A DNA stretch of 64,000 nucleotides from Datisca glomerata. Its lineage: Eukaryota; Streptophyta; Magnoliopsida; Cucurbitales; Datiscaceae. Shown one piece after another: positions 11,640 through 23,541 of this stretch. The stretch spans positions 1 to 64,000 of the forward strand of contig QANY01005643.1 of the NCBI GenBank assembly GCA_003255025.1. Reading direction: 5' to 3'. The position numbers were made by a program, and so were the translations under genes. The notes beneath the pieces were generated by a model. That model did not search any database. It worked only from the letters and a program-made list of their open reading frames with translations, and was not told the DNA's origin. Each line of letters starts with the position of its first letter. The first letter of the stretch is position 1.

Positions 11640-12098
11640 TTGTCGGCAAATATGGTCACATCACTTATCTTCTGTATATTACTTCTATATATTATCTTCT
11701 GTATATTATCTCTTGTTCTTAAGGCTTTAATGCATTTCTGGGACCCTCTGTACAGATGTTTCACCTTTGGAACAATTGATCTTACTCCTACAATTGAAGA
11801 ATATCAAGCCCTACTGAACGTCCCATTGCAAAGCACGGATAAAGTTTATAATTACGATAAAAAGCTCACATTGAAGAGAGCTTTATCAAAGCTCTTGGGT
11901 ACTGTCTGTGCATCTGAGATTGAGAAAATGTTGAAAGTTAAAAGGGGGAATGAGTGTGTGTCGCTGAATTATCTCCTAGATCTCACCCAAAATGTCTTGA
12001 ACGAAGATAAGAGTATGGCTCTTTATACTCCGTGTATATATGACACCGTGTTGTTTCCAAAGATTCAAACCTTAAGACCCCAATTATCCAAAATTTAG
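11640..12098 (+). pseudogene. ORF1 remnant of Tat/Ogre-like element
   Basis: The recognisable part is ALMHFWDPLYRCFTFGTIDL followed by TPTIEEYQALLNVP, a block shared by ORF1 of Ogre/Tat elements and plant-mobile-domain-like proteins. The function of ORF1 is not established. Upstream, the KYGHITYLLYI block sits in another frame (about 11648) and is followed by a short duplication of ttctatatattatcttctgtatatta, so the N-terminal half is frameshifted. The ORF ends with LFPKIQ and then unrelated residues. Confidence 0.7.
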
Positions 12099-12472
12099 TA
12101 GATCACTTTTAATTAGGTTTAACTTTATTTGACAGTTTGCAACACATAATTATTTTACACATAAGTCCAACGTTGGATTAAGGATCCAACACTCAAAAGT
12201 CTTTCTCATTTGAAACAGGCAAACGATGCTACTGCGAGCCTCATAGTCATCCTCGCCATAGGCCAGGTTACGGTACGTCTACCAATTTTTTCATCTTTGT
12301 TTTCTTTCTTTTTAATTAATCATGATCATTTGGGTCTCTACTTTCACATGTAATGAATAGTAAACTTTGTTATAAATTGCAGTGTAAGAGAAGTGAAAGT
12401 ATCAAGGACTGGACTTGGCTTGCGTGAGTTAAGATATTAATCCTCCAGTTTGATTTTTGCACAAACAGATAA
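12099..12472 (+). other. Spacer with a possible spliced leader of the DC1 gene
   Basis: No coding sequence is recognised. A donor-like gtacgt near 12272 and an acceptor-like ttgcag near 12380 bracket a T-rich stretch of about 110 bases, which would fit a small intron in the 5' leader of the DC1 gene. Without transcripts this is only a suggestion. An in-frame stretch around 12180-12270 codes for SLSHLKQANDATASLIV, which I do not recognise. Confidence 0.3.
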
Positions 12473-14672
12473 ATGATGGTGGTAAATCATCGCGATATAC
12501 ATCAGCACACCCTATATTTGAGTGAAGAGAGTAGTGATATTTCTTGCTTTATTTGTTCAGAACCTGTTAGTCCTCCTTACTATGTTTGCGTCGACTGTCA
12601 ATACCACCTTCACGAATCATGTATTGATTTTCTGAGAGTTAGCGATCTTCCTTTCCATCCTCACTACCTCTTCCTTTCAAAACATGAAGGAGAGAGTATG
12701 CTTGTGATTCGTGTCACAAGTGTTTCTATGCTAGCCCTTCCAATCCTCTCAATTATTACCAATGTTGGACATGCGATTTTGATCTTGATGTTAAATGTGC
12801 ACTAATGCCATCCATAGATGTTGAATTAGATTACTACATTCAGCATTTTACTCATCAGCACCCACTGACACTTTATACAAAAGATGATGATCTTGAACCT
12901 AAATGCTTTGCTTGCAAAACACACACTTCAGATCCAATTTATGGCTGTATCCCATGTGATTATTTCCTCCATAAACGGTGTGCCGAATTACCAAAACGTA
13001 TTTTGCAATTTACCCCACTCTGATCAAGATTTTTTTCTGTATTCTCAAAGATTATTACCTCACTCAATCTTGTTTCGATTGCCCAAACTAATTCAACACT
13101 CATTTCACACTCATATACCACTAAAAATTTCTACAATAATATCGTTCTGGTGCGACTCTTGTCACAAGGAGTTTAGTGATAGTTTGTCATTCTATTGTGA
13201 CGACTGCAACTTTCGCATGGATACTAAATGTGCTTTGATGCCTCGTATAGAATGTGATGAGAAGAATTTTATTCAACATTTTAGTCACCAGCACCCGTTG
13301 GTATTACTAAATAATGTTAGAAGTGACATGAATCGTTTTGCTTGTAACGAAGATGTACAATGTGGTCATTTCATTCACCAATCATGTGCAGAATTGCCAA
13401 GAGAGATAAGAAGACACTCATTTCATGATAATGACCATAGACGCTACTTTAGATGTGATCCATGTGACGTAAATGCTGGAGTTGAATGTCCTTTTCTAAG
13501 GCCAACGATAAGTTACAAACATCACAAGCAGCACAGCTTATGCTTCATTCCGGGTTTTTCCTCTACTCTTGAGTGCCATTCACTTCATTCATCTTGCAAA
13601 TGTGATTTGGTTTCTACTGAATTCAAGCTCACTGAACCATACATATTTCATTGTAAGATTTGAAACTTCAATCTCCATCTTCTGTGTGGTCCTTTACCAT
13701 GTACCATAAAGCACAAATGTCACATCCATGCTTTGACCCTGAGAGATTGCATAATTGAAGATGATTCAGATGATGAATATTATTGTGATGTATGCGAAGA
13801 AGAAAGAGATCCAAGAATTTGCGTTTATTATTGCAAAGATTGTGGATTTATCTCTCATGTTCATTGTGTAATGGACAAGGTATGCTTACTAAACTTTTTT
13901 AACTGTTATTACTCATTTCTATGATATGATTGAGCTAGCTCAGGTCTTGCATGCTATTATATGGAAAGATAATTTATATTTTTTTCACTTACCAATTATA
14001 TATATTCTTTTTAAATTAACAGTAACATAGCATTTTGAATAATGTGAACAGAAATTCGAGTTCTTTAATTGACAATCTTATTTTTATTTCACCACGTGCT
14101 TTTATATAGGAAAAAATGTAATTCATTAAATTAACTTGACCAAAATAATTTGGTTCTTTGTTATAAGGTGATAAGTGCATTAAAGCAAGAGCCAGGAGAA
14201 GTGGAGTTGAGGCTTACCGGTGAATGGACGTTCAAAGAAGAGAAGATTGATGAAGAAAACAGCACACTGCTATCGGAGAGTGAAACAGATAGTGACACAA
14301 GTACAGATTATGGGAAGTTAGATGAGTGTTTGACCTTGAAAGATGTGCTTGATTCTCTGACAAAGGGTAAAAGAAAGATGATTGAGAGTTCATTCGGAGT
14401 GAAACTATTCGAAGAAGATAACGGAGAGCAAAACGAGGTCGAAGAAGTTGAAATTATTGAACAAGACGTTGCTGACGCTTCAGATATCTCCCCTTATGAT
14501 GATGAATTTTTTGTTGAAGCTCAAAATAGGATTGGGTCTTACGCAACCAGAAGAAAATGGCTTATAGAGTCTAGCAAATATCTTTTAGAAGTCATCCAAG
14601 TGAGAGGTTACATGGTACCTTCGTATTTGGCCCACATTCTTGAAAATTTGTTCGTCGAGCACGGGAAATATT
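12473..14672 (+). pseudogene. DC1-domain protein gene, segment 1 (broken)
   Basis: Plant DC1 (Cys/His-rich C1) proteins carry repeated zinc-binding modules; few have a defined function, and some respond to stress or bind lipid or RNA. Several modules are visible: HTLYLSEE...CFICSEP...CVDCQYHLHESC at the start, CDSCHKCFYA...CDFDLDVKC, HQHPLTLY...CFACKTH...CDYFLHKRC, WCDSCHKEF...CDDCNFRMDTKC, and YYCDVCEEERDP...CKDCGFISHVHC. An acidic region and an uncharacterised C-terminal domain follow after an intron (gt 13880, ag 14167, phase 0). The frame is broken near 12698 and near 12995, and a TGA at 13661-13663 sits where a module Cys is expected. The ATG at 12473 is chosen as the first before the opening module. 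The coding region stops abruptly at the copia insertion. Confidence 0.85.
13880..14167 (+). other. Intron of the DC1 gene
   Basis: The donor is aag/gtatgc and the acceptor ttataag/gtg. Joining the two sides keeps the frame (HCVMDK then VISALKQEP). The intervening 288 bases are AT-rich and full of stops. Position and phase fit the last intron usual after the final DC1 module, so this is ancestral genomic gene structure and not a retrocopy. Confidence 0.75.
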
Positions 14673-14967
14673 TGTAAACTAAAAACTCACTTGTAAATTA
14701 AAAACTCACTTGAAATATTTAACTTTTGTATTCCTCTAAGTTGTGCTTTCCAATGAACTCAACAAGACCTTTATATAAACTCTACTCTTGCAAAAAAAAC
14801 TGAAAAATAATTAAATCTATCACCCATTGGCCTTTCATCTACAAACATTTCATCTACAAAGACTCTTGACCTTTTATGTTTTCACTAACTTCTAAATTGT
14901 AACTTCTAAATTGTAACTTCTAATTGAAAAAACCCACTAAAACATAACAATTAATGTTTATTCAACA
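14673..14967 (-). repeat. Copia A 3' LTR
   Basis: On the plus strand it runs from tgtaaactaaaaactcac to tttattcaaca. It includes a doubled aaaactcacttg segment at its left end, also seen in copy B but absent from the other LTR of copy A. A TATA sequence (minus strand) lies near 14770-14777. Confidence 0.88.
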
Positions 14968-14985
14968 AAACTCCCCCGTAAACTT
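14968..14985 (-). other. Copia A polypurine tract
   Basis: Read on the minus strand, a run of purines (gggggag) directly precedes the TGTTGAAT start of the 3' LTR. It overlaps the pol stop codon at 14984-14986. Confidence 0.75.
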
Positions 14986-17971
14986 AAATGCTTCTACCAT
15001 CCGTCATGCCAATCATTTTCTTGCATTTGTCGAGAAGTACTTTCGGTAGCGGTTTTGTGAAGATATCCGCAACTTGATCCTGACTTGCCACATGCACCAA
15101 TTCCACACTTCCTTCCTTCACATGATTTCGGATAAAGTGAAAACGAACGTCAATGTGTTTGCTTCTTTCATGGTTCACTGGATTCTTTGCCAACTCAATT
15201 GCTGATTTGTTGTCAACTTGAATCACGGTTGCAGCTAGTTGCTTTAGCTCCATCTTGTTCAACAAATTTCTAAGCCATATCGCATGACATACACACCAAG
15301 ATGCTGCCACATATTCAGCTTCACACGTCGAGAGCGTCACGATAGGTTGCTTCTTTGAAAGCCAAGTAAATGCAGTATCTCCCATAAAGAACACATATCC
15401 TGATGTACCTTTTCGATCGTCTATGTCTCCACACCAATCGCTGTCGGAGTAGCCAACCAACTTGTAGTCTTCTGCTTTCGAGTAGAATAACCCGAGTGAC
15501 ATCGTTCCTTGGATGTATCGTAGGATTCGCTTCACCGCCTTCCAATGTGAATAAACCGGCTCCTCCATGAACCGACTTATAATACCGACACTTAATGAAA
15601 GATCCGGCCTTGTGCATGTGAGATAGCGAAGGCTTCCTACCAAACTCCGGTATCTACTTGCATCGACACGTTCTCCTCCATCGAACTTCGAGATTTTTGC
15701 ACCTGGTTCCATTGGTGTTGATACCGGGTTGCAATTTGCCATCTTGTACTTCTTCAAAATATCTTTTGCATATGTCTCCTCTGATACAAAAATACCTGTC
15801 TCTACTTGTCTAACCTCCAAACCAAGGAAAAACTTCATCAAGCCCAAATCTGTCATCTCAAATTCCCGTGTCATTGTACCCTTAAACTCTTCTATCATCT
15901 CATCATTGTTTCCCATAAAAATGAGGTCATCGACATAAAGAGAAACAAATAACACGTTACCTCCATTCTTCTTTGCGTAAAGGGCATGCTCGTAGGGACA
16001 TTGCTTGAACCCGTTCTCCTAGAAATATGTATCGATACATGTATTCCATGCCCACGGTGCTTGCTTCAACCCGTAAAGCACCTTCTTCAATTTTAGCACC
16101 TTCTTCTCTTCTCCGATTTACATGAACCCGGACGGTTGTTCGATGTAGACATCTTCTTCGAGCACACCATTCAAGAATGCCGACTTGACATTCATTTGAA
16201 ATATTTGCCATTGAAATTGAGCAGCTTGTGAAATGAGTAATCGGATTGTCTCCATTCTTGCAATAGGAGCAAACACCTCGTCATAGTCAACTCCTATCTT
16301 TTGCTTGTATCCCTTCGCAACAAGTCTCGCCTTGTACCGTTTTATCTCACCTTGAGCATTCATCTTTTTCTTGAACACCCACTTCACACCAATAGGCTGA
16401 CTGCCTTTCGGCAATTCTGCTAGCTCCCATGTGTTGTTGCAGTCAATCGCCTTAATCTCCTCGTTCATGGCAGTTTTCCACTTCTTGTCTCGCACCGCCT
16501 CTTCAAAGCTGATATTTTCAGCATCTGCCAAAAGACATACAAGGTGTACCTCATTTGTCATATCATACAAATCTTGCAAACTTCATATTTTTGGTTGTTG
16601 TGGTTCATCTTCATCATCGGTAGTTTCAAAGTTTGTTGGTATACTTGTTGGTGCAATGACTGATGATTCTCCAACGCCAATGATAACCTCCATCGAATTG
16701 TTCCAGTCCCACTCGCTTGCTTCATTTACACGCACATCACGACTCACCATCACCTTCTTGCTTATCGGATCGAGTAGCTTGTACCCTTTTGTCTTCTCAT
16801 CATACCCAATAAAAATATACCTTTTGCTTTTGTCTTCGAGCTTCATTCTTCATTGATCTGGTACGTGTGCATAAGCCACACTACCGAATACTTTGAGATG
16901 AGAAACTGTCAGCTTTTGTCCGCTCCATGCCTCTTGTGGTGTTTGATCATCTAACTCCACATGTGGACATCGATTTTGTACATAGATGGAACATAGCACG
17001 GCTTCTGCCCAGAATTCCTTCAGCATCTTCTTGCTCTTGAGCATTGATCAAACCATGTCGAGAATAGTCCGGTTCTTCCTCTCGGCCACACCGTTTTGTT
17101 GAGGAGAGTATGGTGCGGTTAGAAATCTCCTTATGCCTTGCTCCTCGCAATACTCCATGAAAGCCGTCGAAGTATACTCGCCACCTCTATCGGATCGTAC
17201 AGCTTTGATGTGTCTACCAGCTGCCTTCTCCACCATCACTTTGAACTTTTTAAGCACCTCGAATGCCTCGAATTTTTCTTTCAGAAAGTAAACCCAAGTT
17301 TTCCGTGAGAAATCATCGAAAAAGGTAATGAAGTACCTTTTACCACTGAAAGATTCAGGGGCGATTGGGGCACATATGTCGGTATGAATCAACTCGAGAG
17401 TATGTTTAGCTTGATATTCTGCCTTCTTTTGAAACGAGGTTCTCGCTTGCTTGCCAAGCACACATTCTTCACAAAATTTTCCCTCATAGTCCATGTCCGG
17501 CAGCCCGTGCACCATGTTCTTCTTTGCTAACTCTTTTAGACCACATTGATGTAGGTGACCAAAGCGGAGATGCCACAGCGACGCCTTGTCTTCTACGTTG
17601 ACTCACAAACACTTTTCTCGCACGCTTCTCAAATTCAGTTTGTACATCCGATTTCTTCCCATCTCGACTAGAGCAACTAGGCGCCCTTACTTGTCCTTCA
17701 AGTGTAGTACTCGGTCTTTTAAAAGTATCGAGTAACCTTTCTCCATGAGTTTCCCCATACTCAAAATGTTGGTTTTGAGGTCTGGTATGTAATAAACATC
17801 TTGGATTGACCCTATTAAACCATCCTTTTGTAAGTAACAAACCGTACCTCAGCCTTTGACCTTCACCTTTGATGCATCTCCAAATGACACATGACCATCT
17901 TCAATCTTTTGCATCTCTTTGAATAGGTACTCGTGACCGCACATATGGTTGTTTGCCCCCGAGTCGAGCTA
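14984..17971 (-). pseudogene. Copia A pol: protease, integrase, RT, RNase H (broken)
   Basis: Reading in the minus direction: the protease site LDSGANNHMC (about 17965-17938) lies directly after a TAG at 17969-17971. The integrase zinc finger (FGHLHQCGL...CEECVLGKQ, 17560-17455) and core (HTDICAP, DRGGEY, PQQNGVAERKN) follow. RT has KARLVAKGY, the YVDDLIFMGNN site (about 15935) and FFLGLEVRQ. RNase H has YSDSDWCGDIDD, CEAEYVAAS and the end ADIFTKPLPK. Stops or frameshifts occur after the integrase core (about 17046), near 16850, at about 16583, and in RT between about 16120 and 15955. The stop at 14984-14986 is the natural end. Confidence 0.9.
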
Positions 17972-17999
17972 CCACAGAGTGTCATTGTTGATGTTGACT

Positions 18000-19032
18000 T
18001 CATTTTGAGCCATCAAGAGAAGGCCTTCATTTTCGTCTTCCAAGACTTGGTTGGTTGTTTCTTCCACCTTTTTATCGGCTCGACAATCTTTTACAAAATG
18101 CCCCACGTTACCACAATTATAACATTTTTCGGAGTTGCAATCCTTCGCATAGTGACCATACTTGTAACACTTGTAGCACTCGATGTTGGAATAGTTCGAC
18201 CGGCCGCCTCTTCCTCGACCGCGTCCTCTTCCACGCCAATTTGGTTGGCTCGACTATCCCTTCTCCTTATAGTACCTCTCATGACTGCTGCCTTGACCAC
18301 CGCGACCATTTTCACGACTTCCACGGCCACGCCCTCTACCTCAGAAATTTTGAGAATAGAATACCTTTTCGTCTTTGATTGACGCCTTGGTTTGAAGTGC
18401 TTGCTCGAGTGTCTCCTCCTTTTTTTCTTCTTACGTTGTTCGTGTGCCTCGAGAGAATCGGCAAGTTCGTCGACTGTGAGCGTCGCAAGGTCCTTTGATT
18501 CTTCTATTGCGTACACAACATTCTCAAAATTGTCGGTTAATGATCTCAAAATCTTTTCCACAATTCGCGCATCGGTTAATGCTTCGCCATTACGAATAAG
18601 TTGGTTCACCACGGCTTGTACACGCGTGATGTAGTCAGATACACTTTCCGACTCCTTCATCTTCATGCTCTCCAACTCGCCACGAAGAGTTTGGAGACGC
18701 ACTTGCTTGACTCGGTCGGCTCCTTTGAACACTTTTGCTAAAATGTCCCACGCTTTTTTTGAAGTAGTTGCACCGGCAATCTTCTCAAAGCCCAACTCAT
18801 CAACGGCTCGGAACAACATGTATAACGTCATCTTATCCTTCACTCGCGCCTCTTTCAACGCCTTGTTTTGAGCCACCGTATATCCCGTGGTATTTGTTAG
18901 TTCTTCGAAACCTTCTTCGACCACCTCCCATGCATCTTGAGAGCCGAGAAGAGCTTTCATTTGAATACTCCAGTTCTCGTAGTTCACCTTCGTTAGTCGT
19001 GGTAGTGGCATTTGACCCGTCACATTCGCCAT
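18000..19032 (-). pseudogene. Copia A gag with zinc knuckles (broken)
   Basis: The start codon at 19030-19032 follows the primer-binding site. The N-terminal half contains the copia gag core (LTKVNYENWSIQMKALLG, then KLDESVSDYI-like and LTDNFENVVYAIEES). A run of seven T on the plus strand near 18421, eight A in copy B, shifts the frame after EAHEQRKKK. In the correct frame two CCHC knuckles follow (CYKCYKYGHYAKDC and CYNCGNVGHFVKDC, about 18190-18070). In-frame stops at 18341-18343 and 18254-18256 lie in the Gly/Arg-rich part and are shared with copy B. Confidence 0.88.
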
Positions 19033-19047
19033 TGGCTCTGATACCAA
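19033..19047 (-). other. Copia A primer-binding site
   Basis: ggctctgatacca on the plus strand is the complement of tggtatcagagcc, a match to the 3' end of initiator Met tRNA. It lies just inside the 5' LTR and overlaps the gag start. Confidence 0.8.
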
Positions 19048-19049
19048 TT

Positions 19050-19369
19050 TGTAAACTAAAAACTCACTTGAAATATTTAACTTTTGTATTCCTCTAAGTT
19101 GTCTTTTCCAATGAACTCAACAAGGCCTTTATATAGACTCTACTCTTGAAAAAAAAAACTGAAAAATAATTAAATCTATCACCCCTTGGCCTTTCATCTA
19201 CAAACCTTTCATCTACAAATCTTTCATCCACAAAGACTCTTGACCTTTTATGTTTCTACTAACTTCTAAATTATAATTTCTAAATTGTAACTTCTAAATT
19301 GTAACTTTTAAATTATAACTTCTAATTGAAAAAATCCACTAAAACATAACATTTAATGTTTATTCAACA
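19050..19369 (-). repeat. Copia A 5' LTR
   Basis: This LTR is longer than its partner because of extra copies of a 14-bp cttctaaattgtaa unit (19261-19320) and a repeated ctttcatctacaaa block. A single aaaactcacttg segment is present. The length difference suggests slippage after insertion. Confidence 0.88.
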
Positions 19370-19693
19370 GGGACCATAAGTTGAAGCTCCAAGTTGGGGC
19401 GAACATGAAGGTCTGTTGTTTTTTACCTTGTGTGTTGGACGATAAACGATATGGTTAGAACATGTGCTGATGATATTACGGAATATCAACTCTCCAAGTG
19501 GCTTCAGTACTTAGCTGGTGCTGCAAAAGCAGGATACAAGTTAGATTTTGTCAAAGATAATTTTTTCAGAGTCGCACAATCACATATTGTTCCTCAAGTA
19601 ATTAGACATGAAAAGACATTTCCAGTGAAACTGAACCAGAGGATTGGCGAATTGAATCAAAAGATTGAAGAATTGAATGAGCAAATTTCCCGG
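19370..19693 (+). pseudogene. DC1-domain protein gene, segment 2
   Basis: This is the continuation of the DC1 gene beyond copia A. If the copia is removed at 14672/19370 the frame continues through DHKLKLQVGANMK. A one-base frameshift near 19415-19430 follows, then ITEYQLSKWLQYLAGAAKAG and GYKLDFVKDNFFRVAQSHIV. The segment ends in a short coiled coil (LNQRIGELNQKIEELNEQIS) that runs into the next insertion at 19694. I recall this kind of C-terminal domain from other plant DC1 proteins but cannot name a function. Confidence 0.75.
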
Positions 19694-20268
19694 TGTTTCG
19701 GTGATGGATTTTGAACCACATCGGGTCATGAACGGAGAGTCGTCAAATCATCGAAAAAGTCTTGGGAACATAAGTGTGGAGAAAATTATGAGCATTCTTA
19801 GCGGTCTAGACGGTGACAACCGCCGCAAAAGGCACATTCTTGGGGTTGCCAAGGAGAGGGAGAGGGAGTGAGCCCCCAAATGTGTGTGTGAAATGTCAAA
19901 GTATCCCCCTTTTCAATAGGAGTATTAAGCAGCTTTATATAGAAGTGGGGGGTAAACCCTAATTTTATGATGGTCAATCAACAATTATCAAGTGTATGTA
20001 AAGGCCAACTTATGGGACGCTGCCACATATTTCTAGGTTCATCCTCAATGAGTGGACGTCGCATCTAATGGCTACTGAGGAGGTCATGGCGGCGGACCGA
20101 TACTACGAACCACATCCTAAACCTATCAAGCCGTATGCCTCCAATTCATTTCCAAGGTGGTAAGCGTCCATCCAAGTCTTGTCCATTGACTTAACGGTTA
20201 TAGAAAAATAATCACATGGCGGGTGGACCCATTGGGTATGTCCAGGGTGATAAATTCATGTATAAACA
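19694..20268. repeat. Left long direct repeat (LTR) of the LARD-like element
   Basis: It starts tgtttcggtgatggatttt and ends gtataaaca. It contains a purine-rich gagagggagaggga stretch, a tttatata TATA-like sequence (about 19934-19941) and ggggtaaaccctaa. The right copy differs by scattered substitutions and short indels but has almost the same length. Confidence 0.75.
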
Positions 20269-21249
20269 CTAGCCCCATGTGCAAGTTCAAATGTATAGCA
20301 CTTGAACTTGTACATAGTCTCGGTGTGTATTGTGATCTTACTTGATGAGCCACTAAATTGTGAGATGTTCAATTGTGATGATGAATGTTTATTCGCTGAA
20401 TCAATCATGTAAGGTTATCTTTGTTTTCGTAGCCCCCAGTTAGATGTGATGATGTACTAATCACTTTCATTTAGCCTCCAGTAAGAGTTGTAAGAAGTAG
20501 TTGGCCTGGTAAGTCTTTTTCAATAAAGAATCTGATTGTGCCGCCATTCACGAAAGGATGATTAGATGACACAATACACACACACACACACTAGCAATGC
20601 ACAACCTTAAGTTTCAATATAAGCATGAGTGAGTACATGGTAGTGTATGTAGCATATGCACGTTTATAATGTGTGTCCAAATACAGAAGTATCATGACAA
20701 GTGAATAGAGTCAGGCAACGTTATCTACTCACAATATTCTCGTGTCTGATAAATATAGCTCAATGACGTATTTCTAAACATTTCAAGAAATAATTCATTA
20801 AAATCATGAACAAACGTACCACTGCTTTCTGATATTGAGATAACTAACCGGGGAAAAGTTCATCAAGAAATGGCTCGGCGGCAAATGCACATGCTAGAGT
20901 GTCTTTCGCAGACGATTCGACTTGCCAAAGTGCACACACGTAGGAACCTGCATGACACTACTTAAGAAGCCACACACATGTACAAACAATATAATCAAGT
21001 TACCTAGGGAGCCATGCACATATTGGACTATTCGTAATGATCATGCTTAAAGGGTTATATACACATCCCTACTTTACACATACGTCGTTCATACATACAA
21101 CTTTTAACATGAGCATATTCACAATAAATCTCTAAGGTAGATTTAACCCATGCGGCAACGGTCATATTCTGTGCTAACGAGTGAAATAAGCAGTTAAAGT
21201 ATTTCTTTTGCATATCAGGAACAAACTTTACTGAATGTCTTAAACGCAT
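20269..21249. other. Non-coding interior of the LARD-like element (left part)
   Basis: I see no protein similarity. A CA microsatellite (about 20572-20592) and mixed AT-rich sequence are present. The 5' end (ctagccccatgtgc) does not resemble a common tRNA primer-binding site. Confidence 0.5.
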
Positions 21250-21690
21250 CCCAGGGTCTTACTCTGCTGGAACGTTATAAACATGTTCCAAGAACAAGCT
21301 TCACTGAAACGTCTTAAGTGCATTTCAGGAACAAACTTCATTGAAACGTCTTAAATTCGTTCCAGGAACAATTTCTGCTGAAGCTTCTTAAACGCGTTTC
21401 AGGAACAATCTTTCCCGAAACATCTTAAATGCATTCCAGAAACTAACTTCGCTGAAATGTCTTAAACGCGTTCCAGGAACTAACTTTGCTTAAACATCTT
21501 AAATACATTTCAGGAAAAAACTTTACTAAACATCTTAAACACATCCCAGGGTCATACTCTACTGAAACATTTTAAACACATTCCAGGAACAAGCTTCACT
21601 GAAACGTCTTAAGTGCGTTTCAGGAACAAGCTTCACTAAAACGTATTAAATGAGTTCTAGGAACAATTTCTGTTGAGACGTCTTAAATGC
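21250..21690. repeat. 37-bp tandem array, left part
   Basis: About twelve diverged units of roughly 37 bp follow the pattern aggaacaa-cttcgctgaaac, gtcttaaatgcgtttc. The array breaks at 21690 in the middle of a unit, where the chromovirus LTR begins, and resumes at 29710. Confidence 0.85.
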
Positions 21691-23106
21691 TGTAACACCC
21701 TGATTCTCGAGGGTTAAACATGCTTAAAATTTCACAATTCAATAATTCTCAATTCAAATAAAACCATAATTTGAGAAAATCCCCAAGTTGATAACCCTAA
21801 TTTTAACGTTAAATAACAGAAGCATAAAATTATTTTGAAAGAATATTAACTCATTAAACTTAAATAAATGATTCATTAAACTGTAATAAAGTGAAGCACA
21901 AAAATCCATAAGACATGAAAGATTAAACATTAATATTCATAAATTTCTGAAATAACTGAAGTCATAATGTTATAATTAAACTTAGAAATCATAATCATGC
22001 TTGCAATGGCAGTCCCTCACTCCTGCTACTCACCATCATTCACAACATAATCATCTATGGGGGGTGAGTATTAAATACTCAGTAAGTAAATTCATATACT
22101 AATAAGTTTCACATGACATAAATGTAAACATATAACTCATGCAAATTTTTTTACACGTTCATTGGTCAAATAAAATACTTGTAACAACACACCGATTTCA
22201 TGATTAACATATAATTGAACTTGTATTTATACATGCTGATACTTATACTTGCTTGATCATAACTCGACTAGGCATATCCCTCGATTAACAACCTAACCCG
22301 AACTGTTTCACAACTTGAACTTGAACTTGTAACATGAACCTGAACATGACAGATTGGTTGTCCTAAAACTTGATGTCACTTAAGGTTATCTGAACCTTAA
22401 GGACGCTAACATGAACAAAGTGACACCCAACTGTATAACTTGATAGCATGACGTGAACAATCTAGTTACTTGATAACTAAGGGACATGACTAAGTCTACT
22501 TCTTGTTTACTTATCATTTTTTACTTAACTTAATATTCATATTTCACGTTATCACATATACATGAGTAAACATATAACTTGTTCATGAACATAAACAATA
22601 TAACTAATACATGTATAACTCAAAATATAATCATACATAACATGGTAAATAATTTCATCATAATATGGAAAACAAATAAAACATTTGATCATAGGATTGG
22701 ACATAAAGGAGTAATAAAATAATTTCACATTATATATTCTAGACTTATAACACATGAACCGAATTATTATGTAAATCCACTTACATGGATTTGCTACAAA
22801 TTAAATTCAGCAACTAATGACCTGAAATCCAAGGATCCCAGATCACAACAAATTCATATAATATCTACCATTATTTAATTAACTAAGCAAGGTTGGGAAT
22901 AGGTGAAAACCACATCGGGTGTAAATTATCAAGCGGTTTAAAATGTTTCAACAAGATTCTGGTGGTCTAAACTGGTTCGGTTCTGCTGTTTTGGGCCGGT
23001 TCGGTTTAGTCGGGTTGAACTGGTCTAATCTGACCGAGCCAGTACGATCTGTTCTTGTCTGATTGAACCGGTTTGGCCTAGTCCGGTCTGAATGAACCCG
23101 TATGGT

Positions 23107-23460
23107 TCAGATGAACCCGTTCAAGAGAAGGGGGAAACAGAAAAGGTAGATGAAGAAGAGGGAAATAGAGAGAGACGCAACAGAGGGGGGATGAAGGAGA
23201 GAGAAAGACAGAACAGAGAGGGGGAGGGAGACAAAGAAGAGGGGGAGAGAGAGAGACGCAACAGAGGGGGGAGACGAAGAAGAGAGAGACAAAATAGAGA
23301 GGGGGAGGGACACGAAGAAGAGGGAGAGAGACACAACAGAGAGGGGGGAGACGAAGGAGAGAGATAGACAGAACAGAGAGGGGGAGAGAGACGAAGAAGA
23401 GGGAGAGAGAGATGCAACAGATAGGGAGGGGAAGACGAAGGAGAGAGAGAAAGAAGGAAA
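23107..23460. repeat. GA-rich low-complexity array in the chromovirus LTR
   Basis: It is built from gggagagagagacgcaacag- and gagacgaagaaga-like units. Strings of reading frames without stops here are compositional and not genes. The right LTR carries a related but independently expanded tract (29085-29375). Confidence 0.8.
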
Positions 23461-23541
23461 TTAACTTTACCGATGATGAAGGTGGCGGCGATGATGAAGA
23501 AGCAACGACTCAACAAGCAGTGACGGAAAAGAATGTAAATC

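Larger units (their letters stand above)
10788..12098 (+). mobile_element. Internal 5' fragment of a second Tat-like element
   Basis: It starts with the primer-binding site and a leader (10809-11400) that includes the cccaggctttcccttt...ttagcgag block. It then contains an ORF1 remnant. Nothing of gag follows, because after 12098 the sequence changes to the DC1 gene region. The first element lacks this leader and ORF1 (only about 520 bp separate its LTR from gag), so this fragment may be the missing 5' part of a related copy joined through a shared LTR. Confidence 0.65.
14673..19369 (-). mobile_element. Ty1/copia retrotransposon, copy A, inserted in the DC1 gene
   Basis: The element is 4697 bp with 295-bp (14673-14967) and 320-bp (19050-19369) LTRs that end tgtaaact/ttcaaca on the plus strand. 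It contains the domain order gag-protease-integrase-RT-RNase H typical of copia. A tRNA-iMet-type primer-binding site (about 19033-19047) and a polypurine tract (14968-14985) are present. It is the same family as copy B at 38398-43006. Domain motifs match TNT1-94-like plant pol. No clear 5-bp target duplication is visible. gag and pol carry several stops and frameshifts, so it is not autonomous. Confidence 0.93.

Noticed and set aside
12473..14677. Intact zinc-finger gene
   Set aside because: Two frameshifts and a stop at a conserved Cys break it, and two insertions separate its 3' end.
18055..18634. Plus-strand frames over copia A gag
   Set aside because: They are antisense shadows of the zinc-knuckle and gag coding sequence on the minus strand.
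21250..21690. CRISPR-like array of 37-bp repeats
   Set aside because: Units are contiguous and diverged with no unique spacers, the genome is a plant, and the array is split by a retrotransposon.
23092..23516. Long open frames on both strands in the GA-rich part
   Set aside because: They arise from the purine-only repeat composition, exist in several frames at once, and lie in an LTR.
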